From Pyrinomonadaceae bacterium (GTDB lineage Bacteria; Acidobacteriota; Blastocatellia; Pyrinomonadales; Pyrinomonadaceae), in contig JANQRU010000004.1 of assembly GCA_028284415.1 (NCBI GenBank), positions 1,240,001 through 1,304,000 on the forward strand: a stretch of 64,000 bases of DNA. The letters run 5' to 3'. The notes beneath the pieces are model-generated. The model made no database searches, was not told where the DNA came from, and saw nothing but the letters and a program-made list of their open reading frames with translations. A program made the translations under genes and the position numbers. Shown here one piece after another: positions 1-9,252 of the stretch. How positions within the stretch are numbered: position 1 is the first letter of the stretch; every line of letters starts with the position of its first letter.

Positions 1-969
1 TCAAAGATTTTAATCAAAAATGCAATCGTTCCGCCTGCGAACATTGGACCAAGAGTTACACCAAACTATGAAAAAAATCTTGGTAGCAAAGCTGTTCAGC
101 ACTTAAAAGGTGGCGGAAGAGTTTTTGCAGGTCAGAGAGATGAAGGGTTCTTTGTAGATGTTGGCGGAGTCTTCGATGCTCTGAACTTAAAATCAATCGG
201 TATGAATGGCGGCTATGACTATACAAAAGGTTTTAACGTTAGTTCGATTGCTCTGGAAGTTCCGATCAAAGATGTTACCCGCACGGGCAAAATGCCTAAA
301 AAGCCAACTGACAAAGATGCAGTAGTTGGCATTTGGGCAACGGCAAGTCGTCAGACCACGACCGTTATTAATCCAGACGGAACGCGTGAGATGAATGGCG
401 AATGGAGACAAATTTCACGTCTTGGAAATCCTTTGGTTAATGAAGTTGTTATTCCTTTGAAATTAAAGGACGCTTTTAATTCACTTTCTCCGAAAGATGA
501 TGCCGTAGCTGCACCTGTTGTTCTTGATCCAGAGCTTCCGAAAATTATGAAAGCTGTTTATGGCATCAAGATTCCGACTGAAAAGCGGAATGATTTGGTA
601 GCAATTTTTGCGACAGGAATTCCTGTTAATAAGATCACTGGACCAAATTACACAACATTTCTTTCCGACGGAAAACCACACGAATACTTACGACTTAATG
701 TAGCGATTCCTGTTACACCAGCCAATAAAATTAACCGCCTCGGTTTACTTGGCGGAGATGTTGCAGGTTTCCCGAATGGTCGTCGTGTGCAAGATGACGT
801 GGTTGACATAGCACTAAGGGCAGTCGCAGGTGGAACACCATTTACACCTAAAACAAACATCGCCCCTAACAACACACTCGGTGATGGCGTAAGTGAAAAC
901 GATGTTCCATTCCTAAATCGTTTTCCATATCTCGCACCACCCCAAGCAGGGAACACACCAGCCAGATAG
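1..969 (+). CDS. DUF4331 family protein, C-terminal part (5' end outside window)
   Basis: The frame is open from base 1 to a TAG at 967-969, so this is the last 322 residues of a longer protein whose start lies upstream. It aligns along its length with the complete neighbour at 1043-2545: both carry VFAGQRDE, GFNVSSIALEVPI, GNPLVNE, NDLVAIFATGIPVN, GPNYTTFLSDGKPH and GLLGGDVAGFPNGRRV. These blocks are typical of DUF4331, a family of exported proteins of unknown function, often several hundred residues long. The gene is followed after 73 bases by the paralogue, with a hairpin between them, so the pair looks like a tandem duplication in one transcription unit. Function is unknown. Confidence 0.93.
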   Translation, partial: SKILIKNAIVPPANIGPRVTPNYEKNLGSKAVQHLKGGGRVFAGQRDEGFFVDVGGVFDALNLKSIGMNGGYDYTKGFNVSSIALEVPIKDVTRTGKMPKKPTDKDAVVGIWATASRQTTTVINPDGTREMNGEWRQISRLGNPLVNEVVIPLKLKDAFNSLSPKDDAVAAPVVLDPELPKIMKAVYGIKIPTEKRNDLVAIFATGIPVNKITGPNYTTFLSDGKPHEYLRLNVAIPVTPANKINRLGLLGGDVAGFPNGRRVQDDVVDIALRAVAGGTPFTPKTNIAPNNTLGDGVSENDVPFLNRFPYLAPPQAGNTPAR

Positions 970-980
970 GCATCCCTAAA

Positions 981-1017
981 TTGGAGATGTGGTGTTAAAA
1001 ATACTCTACATCTCCAA
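981..1017 (+). terminator. intercistronic hairpin between the two DUF4331 genes
   Basis: TTGGAGATGT (981-990) pairs with ACATCTCCAA (1008-1017) across a 17-base loop. It is followed by A-rich rather than T-rich sequence, so it may be a processing or mRNA-stabilising hairpin rather than a classical terminator. Confidence 0.35.
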
Positions 1018-1042
1018 AAATTTATAAGGAGTAATTAAGAAA

Positions 1043-2545
1043 GTGATACGCAGTTTAATTTTAAGAATAATGAGTTTAGCGCTTTTTGCCACACCTTTGT
1101 TGGCAGCAAGCCATTCAGAAGCACCGCTTATCAGTATGGACAGATTTGCGGATAACACAGACACATATGCTTTTCGAAGCATTGAACCGGGAAGGGAAGG
1201 TTTCATTACATTGATAGCTAACTATATTCCTTTTCAAGAACCTTCAGGTGCTCCTCAATATTTTCGTTTCGACGATACGGTTTTGTACGAAATCAAAATT
1301 GATAATACAGGAGATGGAGTTGAGGATGTAACTTATCAGTTCCGTTTTAAGACTAATACTGTTCGCAAAAGCACAGTTTTGGGAATGTCAACGCTCAATG
1401 AAGATGCGGTAATAAGCAATTTAGATGACCCCGATTACAATCAATTTCAGACATATACAGTCCGACGCATAGACCGTTACACAGGAAAACGCGGAAAATT
1501 GATTGCTAAAGGGTTAAAAACACCACCTTCAAATATTGGCTCACGAACGACTCCGAATTATGAAAATAATCTTGGTCGTCCGGCAGTTTATAATTTACAA
1601 AATGGCGGAAAAGTTTTTGCCGGTCAAAGAGATGAATATTTCTTCATAGACCTTGGTGGGGCGTTCGATACACTTAACTTACGTTCTATCAGCAATAGTG
1701 GTGGGATTGATACAACACAAGGCTTCAATGTCAGCTCAATTGCTTTGGAAGTTCCGATTGAAAAAGTTACTAAATCAAGAAAAATTCCCGCTAAACCAAC
1801 ATCAAAAGATGCTGTTATAGGCGTTTGGGCAACAGCAAGCCGCCGTTCAGTACGGGTTCTCAGATCAAATAACAAAAGATTTGAATTTGGAGCTTGGAAA
1901 CAAATCTCCCGTTTGGGAAATCCTCTGGTAAATGAACTTGTTGTGCCACTTGGTTTGAAAGACACATACAACGGTCTTTCGCCAAAAAATGACAGCCTTT
2001 TTGCATCAGCAGTTGTTGATCCCGAACTGCCAAAACTAATGAAGACAGTTTTTGGAATCGAAGTCCCTCCCGCACCTAGAAATGATTTGGTTTCTATTTT
2101 TGCGACAGGAATTCCTGTCAATGATGTTACGGGACCAAACTACACAACATTTCTCTCGGATGGAAAACCGCACGACTTTTTAAGACTAAATGTAGCAATT
2201 CCGATCACACCTTTCGATAACATTAATCGTTTAGGTTTGCTTGGCGGAGATGTGGCGGGTTTCCCGAATGGTCGTCGTGTTCACGATGATGTGGTTGATA
2301 TTGCTTTGCGTGCAGCGGCAGGTGGAACCCCTTTTACGCCCGACACAAATGTTGCACCAAACAATACTCTTGGAGATGGTGTAAGCCGAAATCCTGAAGG
2401 TCCTTTGATGCGAAGATTCCCGTATTTGCGTGAACCGAATGCAGGAAATCAACCAAGAACTTCAAATCAAACCACAGATGACGGAACAACTGCTATGAGA
2501 GTTCCGACAGTTAATAAAAACAAGGCTTTCAACCTTGAAAAATAG
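1043..2545 (+). CDS. DUF4331 family secreted protein
   Basis: A complete DUF4331 protein of 500 residues with a GTG start at 1043, preceded by AAGGAG at 1026-1031. The N-terminus is a signal peptide (hydrophobic residues about 4-21, ending near LLAASHSEAP), so the product is probably exported to the periplasm or surface. SHSEAPLISMDRFADNTD near the mature N-terminus is the usual opening of this family, and GLLGGDVAGFPNGRRV lies near the C-terminus. The last 40 residues are polar and low-complexity. It is a tandem paralogue of the preceding gene, and a strong terminator follows at 2560-2603. No catalytic residues can be assigned. Association with a TPR lipoprotein and a TonB-dependent receptor suggests a surface or nutrient-handling role, which is inference. 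Confidence 0.93.
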   Translation: MIRSLILRIMSLALFATPLLAASHSEAPLISMDRFADNTDTYAFRSIEPGREGFITLIANYIPFQEPSGAPQYFRFDDTVLYEIKIDNTGDGVEDVTYQFRFKTNTVRKSTVLGMSTLNEDAVISNLDDPDYNQFQTYTVRRIDRYTGKRGKLIAKGLKTPPSNIGSRTTPNYENNLGRPAVYNLQNGGKVFAGQRDEYFFIDLGGAFDTLNLRSISNSGGIDTTQGFNVSSIALEVPIEKVTKSRKIPAKPTSKDAVIGVWATASRRSVRVLRSNNKRFEFGAWKQISRLGNPLVNELVVPLGLKDTYNGLSPKNDSLFASAVVDPELPKLMKTVFGIEVPPAPRNDLVSIFATGIPVNDVTGPNYTTFLSDGKPHDFLRLNVAIPITPFDNINRLGLLGGDVAGFPNGRRVHDDVVDIALRAAAGGTPFTPDTNVAPNNTLGDGVSRNPEGPLMRRFPYLREPNAGNQPRTSNQTTDDGTTAMRVPTVNKNKAFNLEK

Positions 2546-2559
2546 GTGAAGAGAGACCT

Positions 2560-2603
2560 GTGAGCAGAGTTTCTTTAATCAAAATTCTCTGCTCACATTT
2601 TTT
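2560..2603 (+). terminator. rho-independent terminator after the DUF4331 pair
   Basis: GTGAGCAGAG (2560-2569) and CTCTGCTCAC (2587-2596) form a perfect 10-bp stem followed by ATTTTTT. It overlaps a possible GTG start for the next gene, which argues that translation of that gene begins at 2623 instead. Confidence 0.85.
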
Positions 2604-2622
2604 AATAAAAGAGGTGCTTAAA

Positions 2623-3933
2623 ATGCAATTTATGAAACTTTATAATTTAATATTTTTTATCTTGTTCTTGATGTTTTTTATCGTTGGCATCGGCGGTTGC
2701 AAAACACAAAACGCCTCAAATAATTTGGCGAATAATTCCTTTCAAGAAAATACGATTAAAACACCTGCTGATAAACAGATAAAAGCTGCCAAAGAACTGG
2801 TCAAAAAGAATCCGAAAGCGGCGGCAAATCACGTTAAACTGGCGGCTGCAATTTTGAAAAAAGTTCGTGAAACAGGGAATTATGAACTCAATCGACAAGC
2901 TGAAAAATCAATAGAAAAAGCTTTGGAAATTGATTCAAAAAACTTTGTCGCACGGTTTCTGAAAATACAGATTTATCTATCCGAACACGAATTCCAAAAA
3001 GCCTTAGATTTAGCTGAAAAACTTGAAAAAGATAATCCGAATTCCGAAGTTCTTTTAGCAGCGATTACAGATGCAAAGACCGAACTTGGGCAATATGAAG
3101 AGGCGGTTAAATCTGCTCAAAGATTTGTGGATTTTCGTCCGAACGCAAATTCTTACGCACGAGTTGCAAATTTACGCTCACTCTATGGAGATATGGAAGG
3201 AGCTATCGAAGCCAGAAAAAATGCTTTGCGAATGGCTGATCCTGAGGACAAAGAAATTCTTGCTTGGCATCATAGTCAACTTGGAAAAGAGTATTTCAAC
3301 ATTGGCAGATTTTCTGAAGCCGAAGAGCAATTTAATACAGCACTAAAGATTTTCCCGGATTATCATTGGGCTTTAGATGGAAAGGGAAGAGTCCGGGCAG
3401 CTCAGAATGACTTCAAAACCGCCGCCCAAATTTTTGAAAAGCTAAACAAAAGAACATCTGAAACAGAAAGGGCAATTTTCTTGGGTGATGTTTATAAAAA
3501 ACTTGGAAAGGAGACCGAAGCTAAAAAAGTTTACGATGCGATTGTGAAAAAACAAAAAGAGAATAAAGGTGATATGCACCGCATAGCTCTCTACTGGGCA
3601 GACCATAATCTAAACCTTGATGAAGCACTAAAAATAGCTCAAGATGATCGTAAGGAAAACGGGGATCTGTTGGCTAGCGATACGCTTGCATGGTGTCTCT
3701 ATAAAAAAGGAAAATTTAGCGAAGCTCAAAAATATATTAAGGAAGCAATGCGTCTAAAAACAAAGAATGCTTTGTTTTATTACCACGCAGGGATGATTGA
3801 GAAAGAATTAAATAATAATGCTGAAGCAGTTCGTTATTTAAAACTTGCTCTTTCTACCAATCCATCATTTGATCTACTACAGTCGGAAGTTGCTAAAGAA
3901 ACTTTGGCTACTTTAGAATCAAAAATTAGCTAA
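2623..3933 (+). CDS. TPR-repeat lipoprotein
   Basis: A 436-residue lipoprotein with tetratricopeptide repeats. I start it at ATG 2623, six bases after GAGGTG (2611-2616); the longer GTG start at 2560 lies inside a terminator stem. The N-terminus has a long hydrophobic stretch ending in a lipobox at GIGGC, so the mature protein should be lipidated on Cys. From about residue 55 onward there are repeated helix pairs with TPR signatures (for example FSEAEEQFNTALKIFPDYHW and FSEAQKYIKEAMRLK), so it is probably a protein-interaction scaffold at the periplasmic or outer-membrane face. It sits 28 bases upstream of a TonB-dependent receptor gene and is probably cotranscribed with it. The partner is not known. 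Confidence 0.88.
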   Translation: MQFMKLYNLIFFILFLMFFIVGIGGCKTQNASNNLANNSFQENTIKTPADKQIKAAKELVKKNPKAAANHVKLAAAILKKVRETGNYELNRQAEKSIEKALEIDSKNFVARFLKIQIYLSEHEFQKALDLAEKLEKDNPNSEVLLAAITDAKTELGQYEEAVKSAQRFVDFRPNANSYARVANLRSLYGDMEGAIEARKNALRMADPEDKEILAWHHSQLGKEYFNIGRFSEAEEQFNTALKIFPDYHWALDGKGRVRAAQNDFKTAAQIFEKLNKRTSETERAIFLGDVYKKLGKETEAKKVYDAIVKKQKENKGDMHRIALYWADHNLNLDEALKIAQDDRKENGDLLASDTLAWCLYKKGKFSEAQKYIKEAMRLKTKNALFYYHAGMIEKELNNNAEAVRYLKLALSTNPSFDLLQSEVAKETLATLESKIS

Positions 3934-3961
3934 AGAACTCAGTAGAATTAAAGGGAAGAAA

Positions 3962-6298
3962 ATGACAAAAAAGGCAATTATATTAGCAATTACAGTATGT
4001 TTTTTAGCGTTGAATATATTCGCTCAAAATACGAGAACTCTTTCAGGAGTTGTGACCACTCAGCAGTTTGAACTTGTTCCGAATGTTCAGATCGAAATTG
4101 AAACTTCTCAAGGAGTTCTAAAAACTAAAACAGATTCGGAAGGTAAATTTTTGCTTCCCATTCCCGAAGAATCTGTTTCCATTAAATTTTTCGGTGAGAA
4201 TATAGAACCTCAAACACAATTTTTTTCAAGCACAGATAAACTAATGAATCTGAACATCAAGATTAAATACATCGTTCCGCCTGTTGCTGAAACTGTGACT
4301 ATTACCGGAGAAACTCTGACTCCAAATATCGAAACGCGGAATACAGCAATCTATGACAAAACGCTTTTTAGTCGTGACGACCAATTGATTTTCTCACTCA
4401 ATGCAGGAATAAACGCAGGACAGCACGAAGGTGGCGGAAAATCTCTGGAAATTCGACGTTTTGGTTTTAATACAGACCACGGCGGAGTCAATGGTGGTTT
4501 GAAAATTCTCGTTGACAACATTCAGCAAAACCAAGGAACACAAGGACACGGACAAGGTTATCTCGGCGATCTTAAATCACTCTCCCCCGAACTTGTTAAT
4601 GATGTTTCAATAATCAATGGTCCTTTTTCGGCGGCTTATGGAGATTTTTCGGGCTTAGGCGTTGTCAAAATTGACTTAAAAGAATCTCTGCCACAAGTTT
4701 TTACGGCGAGAGTTCAAGGCGGTTCGCACAATACTTTTCGCGGATTTTTTGCGTATAGTCCGAAAATTAAAAATGTCGATGTGTTTATTTCTTACGAACC
4801 AAGCTATTCCGACGGACCATTTGAAAGTCCTCTGAATTATCGGCGAGATAATGTTTCGGGAAATTTGACATACAAATTTGATGAATCTCAATCTGCCGGA
4901 ATTAAATTTAATTTGGGCAGAAATAACTACGATTCTTCGGGACAAATTCCGCTTGATTTAGTCTCCAACGGCGAACTTGACCGCTTCGGAGTTATTGATA
5001 GAGATAATGGCGGAGATGTCCAAAACGGAAGTATAAAGGGATATTATCGAAAAGGTTTTAATTCCGGTACGACAATAAAAGCCGATGCTTTTGTCGCACG
5101 TTCGCTTTTTGATCTGTATTCAAATTTCACATTCTTTTTGTTCGACCCGATTTACGGTGATGAGATTCAGCAACACGATTCACGTTTGCAAGAAGGTGGA
5201 ACGATTCAGGTTTTCCAACCGTACAAACTTTTCGGAAATAATTCGGTTTTAACTTTCGGCGGAAATGTTTTGTTTAATCAAATTAACGTTGGACTCTACC
5301 CGACAGTTGACCGAAATCCAAACCGCAAATTTCTGCCCGAAAATATAAACAATCCTGATATTCTTTTCACAACTGCTCAAGCTAACGTCAATAATTACGC
5401 GGGTTATATCCAAAACGATCTAAATCTCTTCAACGGACATTTAAGACTCGAAACGGGTTTGCGTTGGGATTATTTTTCGTTTGACGTAAATGGTTTTGAA
5501 CTAAGCGACACGGAATTTCGCCTCGACGGAAAAGAATCCGATTATAAATTTCAACCGAAAATAGGTATTGTTTGGTCGCCTTTTGAAACTATTCCTTTTT
5601 CTTTTTACGGAAACTACGGACGCGGAATCGCTTCGCAAGATGCACGTGGCGTGATACGCAATTCCGATGCTCCGAAGATTGCTACAACCGATTTTTATCA
5701 ATTCGGAACAAGCTATAATTCAAGTCGTTTTTCAGGAGTTTTTACAACATTTTTGATCGACCGCTCAAACGAACAGGTTTATATTCCAGATGATGGCTCG
5801 ATCGAATTTTCCGATCCTTCGCGTTCCTACGGCATCGAATTTCGCGGTTCGGCACGCATCACAAGAAACTTGAGCATCAATGGCGGACTCACACAAGTTT
5901 TGGAAAGCTATTTTCGCAATACAAACCCGAGAATCTTTGTTGACTCAGCACCACACACAGTCGCTAATGGCGGACTTGTTCTCAACGATTTACAAGGATT
6001 TAATTTCTTCTTAAATTGGCGTCACATTTCTGATTACAGACTCGACGGCGAGGATGAAACAATCCGTGCCAGCGGACACGACGTTGTTGATTTCTCTATG
6101 TCTAAAAAACTTACAAATTGGGTTGATTTCAATTTCTCAGTTGATAATCTCTTCAACAAAAAATACTTTGAAACACAAAATTTCTTTGAATCAAGAACTT
6201 CACCAAATGCTCCGATCATCGAAAGAATTCACGCGACTCCGGGTTATTCTACAACTGTCGGAATTGGTTTAACTTTCCGTTTTGGCAAGAAAGATTAA
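3962..6298 (+). CDS. TonB-dependent outer-membrane receptor
   Basis: A 778-residue outer-membrane receptor with a signal peptide (cleavage near NIFAQ). Residues about 25-105 form a carboxypeptidase-regulatory-like/CNA-B-type domain (LSGVVTTQQFELVPNVQIEI). A plug follows (FGFNTDHGGVNGGLKILVDN, then LVNDVSIINGPFSAAYGDFSG), then a long beta-barrel with alternating aromatic strands, ending in FNKKYFETQNF and a terminal strand TTVGIGLTFRFGK. It should import a ligand using the TonB-ExbBD system, but the ligand cannot be read from sequence. AAGGGAAG 5-12 bases before ATG 3962 is the ribosome binding site. Position after the TPR lipoprotein and DUF4331 pair suggests joint function. Confidence 0.93.
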   Translation: MTKKAIILAITVCFLALNIFAQNTRTLSGVVTTQQFELVPNVQIEIETSQGVLKTKTDSEGKFLLPIPEESVSIKFFGENIEPQTQFFSSTDKLMNLNIKIKYIVPPVAETVTITGETLTPNIETRNTAIYDKTLFSRDDQLIFSLNAGINAGQHEGGGKSLEIRRFGFNTDHGGVNGGLKILVDNIQQNQGTQGHGQGYLGDLKSLSPELVNDVSIINGPFSAAYGDFSGLGVVKIDLKESLPQVFTARVQGGSHNTFRGFFAYSPKIKNVDVFISYEPSYSDGPFESPLNYRRDNVSGNLTYKFDESQSAGIKFNLGRNNYDSSGQIPLDLVSNGELDRFGVIDRDNGGDVQNGSIKGYYRKGFNSGTTIKADAFVARSLFDLYSNFTFFLFDPIYGDEIQQHDSRLQEGGTIQVFQPYKLFGNNSVLTFGGNVLFNQINVGLYPTVDRNPNRKFLPENINNPDILFTTAQANVNNYAGYIQNDLNLFNGHLRLETGLRWDYFSFDVNGFELSDTEFRLDGKESDYKFQPKIGIVWSPFETIPFSFYGNYGRGIASQDARGVIRNSDAPKIATTDFYQFGTSYNSSRFSGVFTTFLIDRSNEQVYIPDDGSIEFSDPSRSYGIEFRGSARITRNLSINGGLTQVLESYFRNTNPRIFVDSAPHTVANGGLVLNDLQGFNFFLNWRHISDYRLDGEDETIRASGHDVVDFSMSKKLTNWVDFNFSVDNLFNKKYFETQNFFESRTSPNAPIIERIHATPGYSTTVGIGLTFRFGKKD

Positions 6299-6395
6299 TT
6301 TGTGCATTTATGAAATAAAAAATATAATTAGAGCAAAACAAGTCCTTTAACTCGTCTAAATAAAAGAAATTAGACCGACGATCTCTAATAAAATT

Positions 6396-7781
6396 ATGCA
6401 CAAAAATAAATTTATTCTCGCTATATTTCTGTTTGTAGCGACTCTTTTTACTCAAAACATCTCAGCCCAAAACTTGCCTGATCTGGTAATTAATCAAATT
6501 ACAACCGACAACAAAAACCGTCTTGCAATATCCGTCAAAAATGTTGGTAGCGGAAATTTACCCAATTCGGTTTGGACAAATAAAAACCCGAAAAGTCCTT
6601 CGATAACTTTTACGGTAAACGGGAGAAATTGGGGAGGAAGAGCAATCTGGAGTTTTGATTCAAAACAAAATTTGAAAAAGCCGGGCGGCAGAGTTTTGTA
6701 TCTTACAAACTACACACTTAAAGGCGATGTAAAAGTCACCGCAACAGTCGATAGATTTAACCAAGTTCGTGAATCAAACGAGCGAAATAATTCCCTGACT
6801 AGAACGGTTAAATTTCTCAAAAGAAATTCCGCTCAAAAACCTACATTTTCATCAAGAGGAACTTACTTAAACACAGCAAGCAGTTTCGATAATCGAAAAA
6901 TCAACACAATGAACACGATGCAACAGCACGTGCAATGGGTTTCGGAGACAAACATAAGCGATGTAAAAAAAGGTCTTGAAAGAAGTGGTTTTATACTTCT
7001 CGGTGATGTGATTTCAGCGGCAGGTTTTAAGGGAACTAGATTAAGAGCGTACGTTGCGACCAAAGGAAATGATGTTGTCGTAGTTTTTCGTGGAACTGGT
7101 GCGGGAAAAGGAAAAGGCGGACAGACAGCTGCAAACGCAATTGTTACTGATGCAAATGTTTTGATGAAAACACCGAGTTTTTTCTATCGTTCTTCAAGAT
7201 TGACTAAAGATCAGAAGGATTCGCTGGTTCACAAAGGTTTTGATATCGCCTACGGAAAGATGCGTAGTCAGATTATCAGAGCTGTGATAAATCAAAGAGG
7301 AAAAAATATTTACGCCTTCGGGCATAGCCTGGGCGGAGCATTAGCAACACTTTTTGCACTGGACATAGCGATCAATCACAAAAGCAGATTCCGTTCAATA
7401 ACTCATATTGTTTCAGGTTCGCCCAGAGTTGGTAACTTAAAATTCGCTCAAACCTTCGGACGAAAAGTTCCTAATAATTTACGAATTGTTCTAAACGGCG
7501 ACCCGATCCCGACCATTCCAAGACGTGCAGGCGTTAGAGCAAAGAAGAAATATGTCCACGTCGGCAGGCTCATAGTGCTTAATCTAAGCGGCATTATGGT
7601 CGAACCCAAGAACATAAAAACCTTTACAAACTGGGTTAAGTTCCCTATTTACCACGATAATAAAAATTATCAGGAATCAGTCGCTTGGCTTTTAATCAGT
7701 ACAAAACAAATGCCGGGACTCGTCAGCAGCAAAGGCGGAACACAACTCATTATTGATTCAGCAAATGCTGAAAGAAACTAG
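6396..7781 (+). CDS. secreted class 3 lipase with N-terminal CARDB-like domain
   Basis: A 461-residue exported alpha/beta-hydrolase. A signal peptide ends near ISAQ (residue 25). Residues about 28-145 (LPDLVINQITTDNKNRLAIS, then VKNVGSGNLPNS and VRESNERNNSLTRTV) look like a CARDB/Ig-like adhesion domain. Residues about 150-430 form a lipase class 3 domain: the nucleophile elbow GHSLGG has Ser311, followed by VSGSPRVGN and NGDPIPTIP, with a later His completing the expected triad. It should hydrolyse acylglycerols or other esters outside the cell. No clear Shine-Dalgarno precedes ATG 6396, and a 96-base gap with its own likely promoter separates it from the receptor gene. A perfect palindrome follows the stop. 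Confidence 0.9.
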   Translation: MHKNKFILAIFLFVATLFTQNISAQNLPDLVINQITTDNKNRLAISVKNVGSGNLPNSVWTNKNPKSPSITFTVNGRNWGGRAIWSFDSKQNLKKPGGRVLYLTNYTLKGDVKVTATVDRFNQVRESNERNNSLTRTVKFLKRNSAQKPTFSSRGTYLNTASSFDNRKINTMNTMQQHVQWVSETNISDVKKGLERSGFILLGDVISAAGFKGTRLRAYVATKGNDVVVVFRGTGAGKGKGGQTAANAIVTDANVLMKTPSFFYRSSRLTKDQKDSLVHKGFDIAYGKMRSQIIRAVINQRGKNIYAFGHSLGGALATLFALDIAINHKSRFRSITHIVSGSPRVGNLKFAQTFGRKVPNNLRIVLNGDPIPTIPRRAGVRAKKKYVHVGRLIVLNLSGIMVEPKNIKTFTNWVKFPIYHDNKNYQESVAWLLISTKQMPGLVSSKGGTQLIIDSANAERN

Positions 7782-7790
7782 AAAAAAATA

Positions 7791-7820
7791 AGGAGTGCAA
7801 GCATCCCTGCTTGCACTCCT
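7791..7820. repeat. perfect 13-bp palindrome, GTGCAAGCA type
   Basis: AGGAGTGCAAGCA (7791-7803), loop TCCC, then TGCTTGCACTCCT (7808-7820). The stem is perfect but has no T-tract, so it may be a REP-like intergenic palindrome or a weak terminator for the lipase gene. Confidence 0.7.
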
Positions 7821-7862
7821 AACACAAACTTAGATCAAATAAGCTATAATGTTTCGTAATTT

Positions 7863-9077
7863 ATGACACGACCAAAAATTTCTAAGAATCGAATATCCAG
7901 AAAAGCGGCGAGTTTTGAGGAATCTGTTATCCGCGAAATGACACGCGAGGCGACGAAATATGGTGCTGTGAATCTTTCGCAAGGATTTCCCGATTTTGCT
8001 GCTCCTGAAGACATAAAGCAAAAAGCACAAGAAGCAATTGATGAAGACTTTAATCAATATGCAATAACTTGGGGAACGAAGGATTTTCGTGATGCGATTG
8101 TTGAAAAATCAAAATGGTTTTTGGGGTTGGACGTTGATCCCGAAACTGAAATTACTGTAACTTGCGGTTCGACGGAAGGAATGATCGCGGGGATGATGGC
8201 AACAGTTGATGAAGGCGAAGAAGTTATAGTCTTTGAGCCTTTTTATGAAAACTACGCTCCCGATGCAATTCTTTCAGATGCAACTCCCGTTCACGTTCCG
8301 CTTTATTTTACGGAAGACGGTTGGAATTGTGACAAAGACGAGTTGCGAAATGCTTTTAATGAAAGAACCAAAGCAATAATTTTATGCAATCCGAATAATC
8401 CAACTGGTAAGGTTTTTACATTGGAAGAAATGAATTTCATTGCTGATCTTTGTAAAGAATTTGATGCGATCTGCTTTACGGATGAGATTTACGAACACAT
8501 TCTGTTTGATGAAACTCAAAACGGAAAAGGTGTTGAAAGTCGTCCCGAACATATTTGTATGGCGAATTTGGAAGGTATGAAAGAAAGAACGGTCGTTGTA
8601 AATTCGCTTTCAAAAACTTATTCGGTAACGGGTTGGCGAGTTGGCTATTGCATCGCTCCGCCTGATATTTCAAACGCTATTCGCAAAGTTCACGATTTTT
8701 TAACCGTCGGTGCGGCTCATCCACTTCAGAAAGCAGGAGCTTACGCATTAAGCTTGCCCGAAAGTTATTACGTTGAATTGCAAAAAGATTATCAGAAAAA
8801 ACGTGATTTCATCGTTCCTGTCTTACAAGATGTAGGATTCAAATGTGATTTTCCCGATGGGGCTTATTATGTTATGACTGATATAAGTAAGTTCGGTTTT
8901 GATAATGATATTGAATTTACAAAACATTTGATAAGAGAAATTGGTGTTGCAGTTGTTCCCGGATCTTCTTTTTATCACGATTCAAAATTGGGAAGTCAAC
9001 AAGTTAGATTCTGTTTCTGCAAAAAGGACGAGACTTTAGAAGCAGCGGCTGAAAGATTACAAAAACTCAAAAGTTAG
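7863..9077 (+). CDS. PLP-dependent class I/II aminotransferase
   Basis: A 404-residue fold-type I aminotransferase. The Schiff-base lysine is K251 in NSLSKTYSVTGWRVGY. Other family marks are NLSQGFPDF (38-45), CNPNNPTGKVF (175-185) and the cofactor Asp/Tyr in FTDEIYEHILF. NLSQGFPDF and overall length resemble the kynurenine/glutamine/methionine aminotransferase group (KAT/YbdL-like), so the substrate may be methionine, glutamine or an aromatic amino acid, but this is not fixed by sequence. A TATAAT hexamer lies at 7845-7850, very close to the ATG, implying a short or missing leader; no Shine-Dalgarno is visible. A good terminator follows. Confidence 0.93.
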   Translation: MTRPKISKNRISRKAASFEESVIREMTREATKYGAVNLSQGFPDFAAPEDIKQKAQEAIDEDFNQYAITWGTKDFRDAIVEKSKWFLGLDVDPETEITVTCGSTEGMIAGMMATVDEGEEVIVFEPFYENYAPDAILSDATPVHVPLYFTEDGWNCDKDELRNAFNERTKAIILCNPNNPTGKVFTLEEMNFIADLCKEFDAICFTDEIYEHILFDETQNGKGVESRPEHICMANLEGMKERTVVVNSLSKTYSVTGWRVGYCIAPPDISNAIRKVHDFLTVGAAHPLQKAGAYALSLPESYYVELQKDYQKKRDFIVPVLQDVGFKCDFPDGAYYVMTDISKFGFDNDIEFTKHLIREIGVAVVPGSSFYHDSKLGSQQVRFCFCKKDETLEAAAERLQKLKS

Positions 9078-9101
9078 AATAAAAAATCTGCTGAAATTTT
9101 G

Positions 9102-9138
9102 AAAAGGTTGCTTTGGCTCAAGGCAACCTTTTTTTTAT
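9102..9138 (+). terminator. rho-independent terminator after the aminotransferase
   Basis: AAAAGGTTGC (9102-9111) pairs with GCAACCTTTT (9123-9132), followed by a run of T. Confidence 0.88.
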
Positions 9139-9252
9139 CTCGATGCAACAAAGATTATATATCAACCGTAATAACTTTCAGTAAAAATCATAGCTTTTAC
9201 AGAAAGTTTTCCTTTTTTAAATAATTAAAACTAAAAAATTTGGAGGTTTTTT

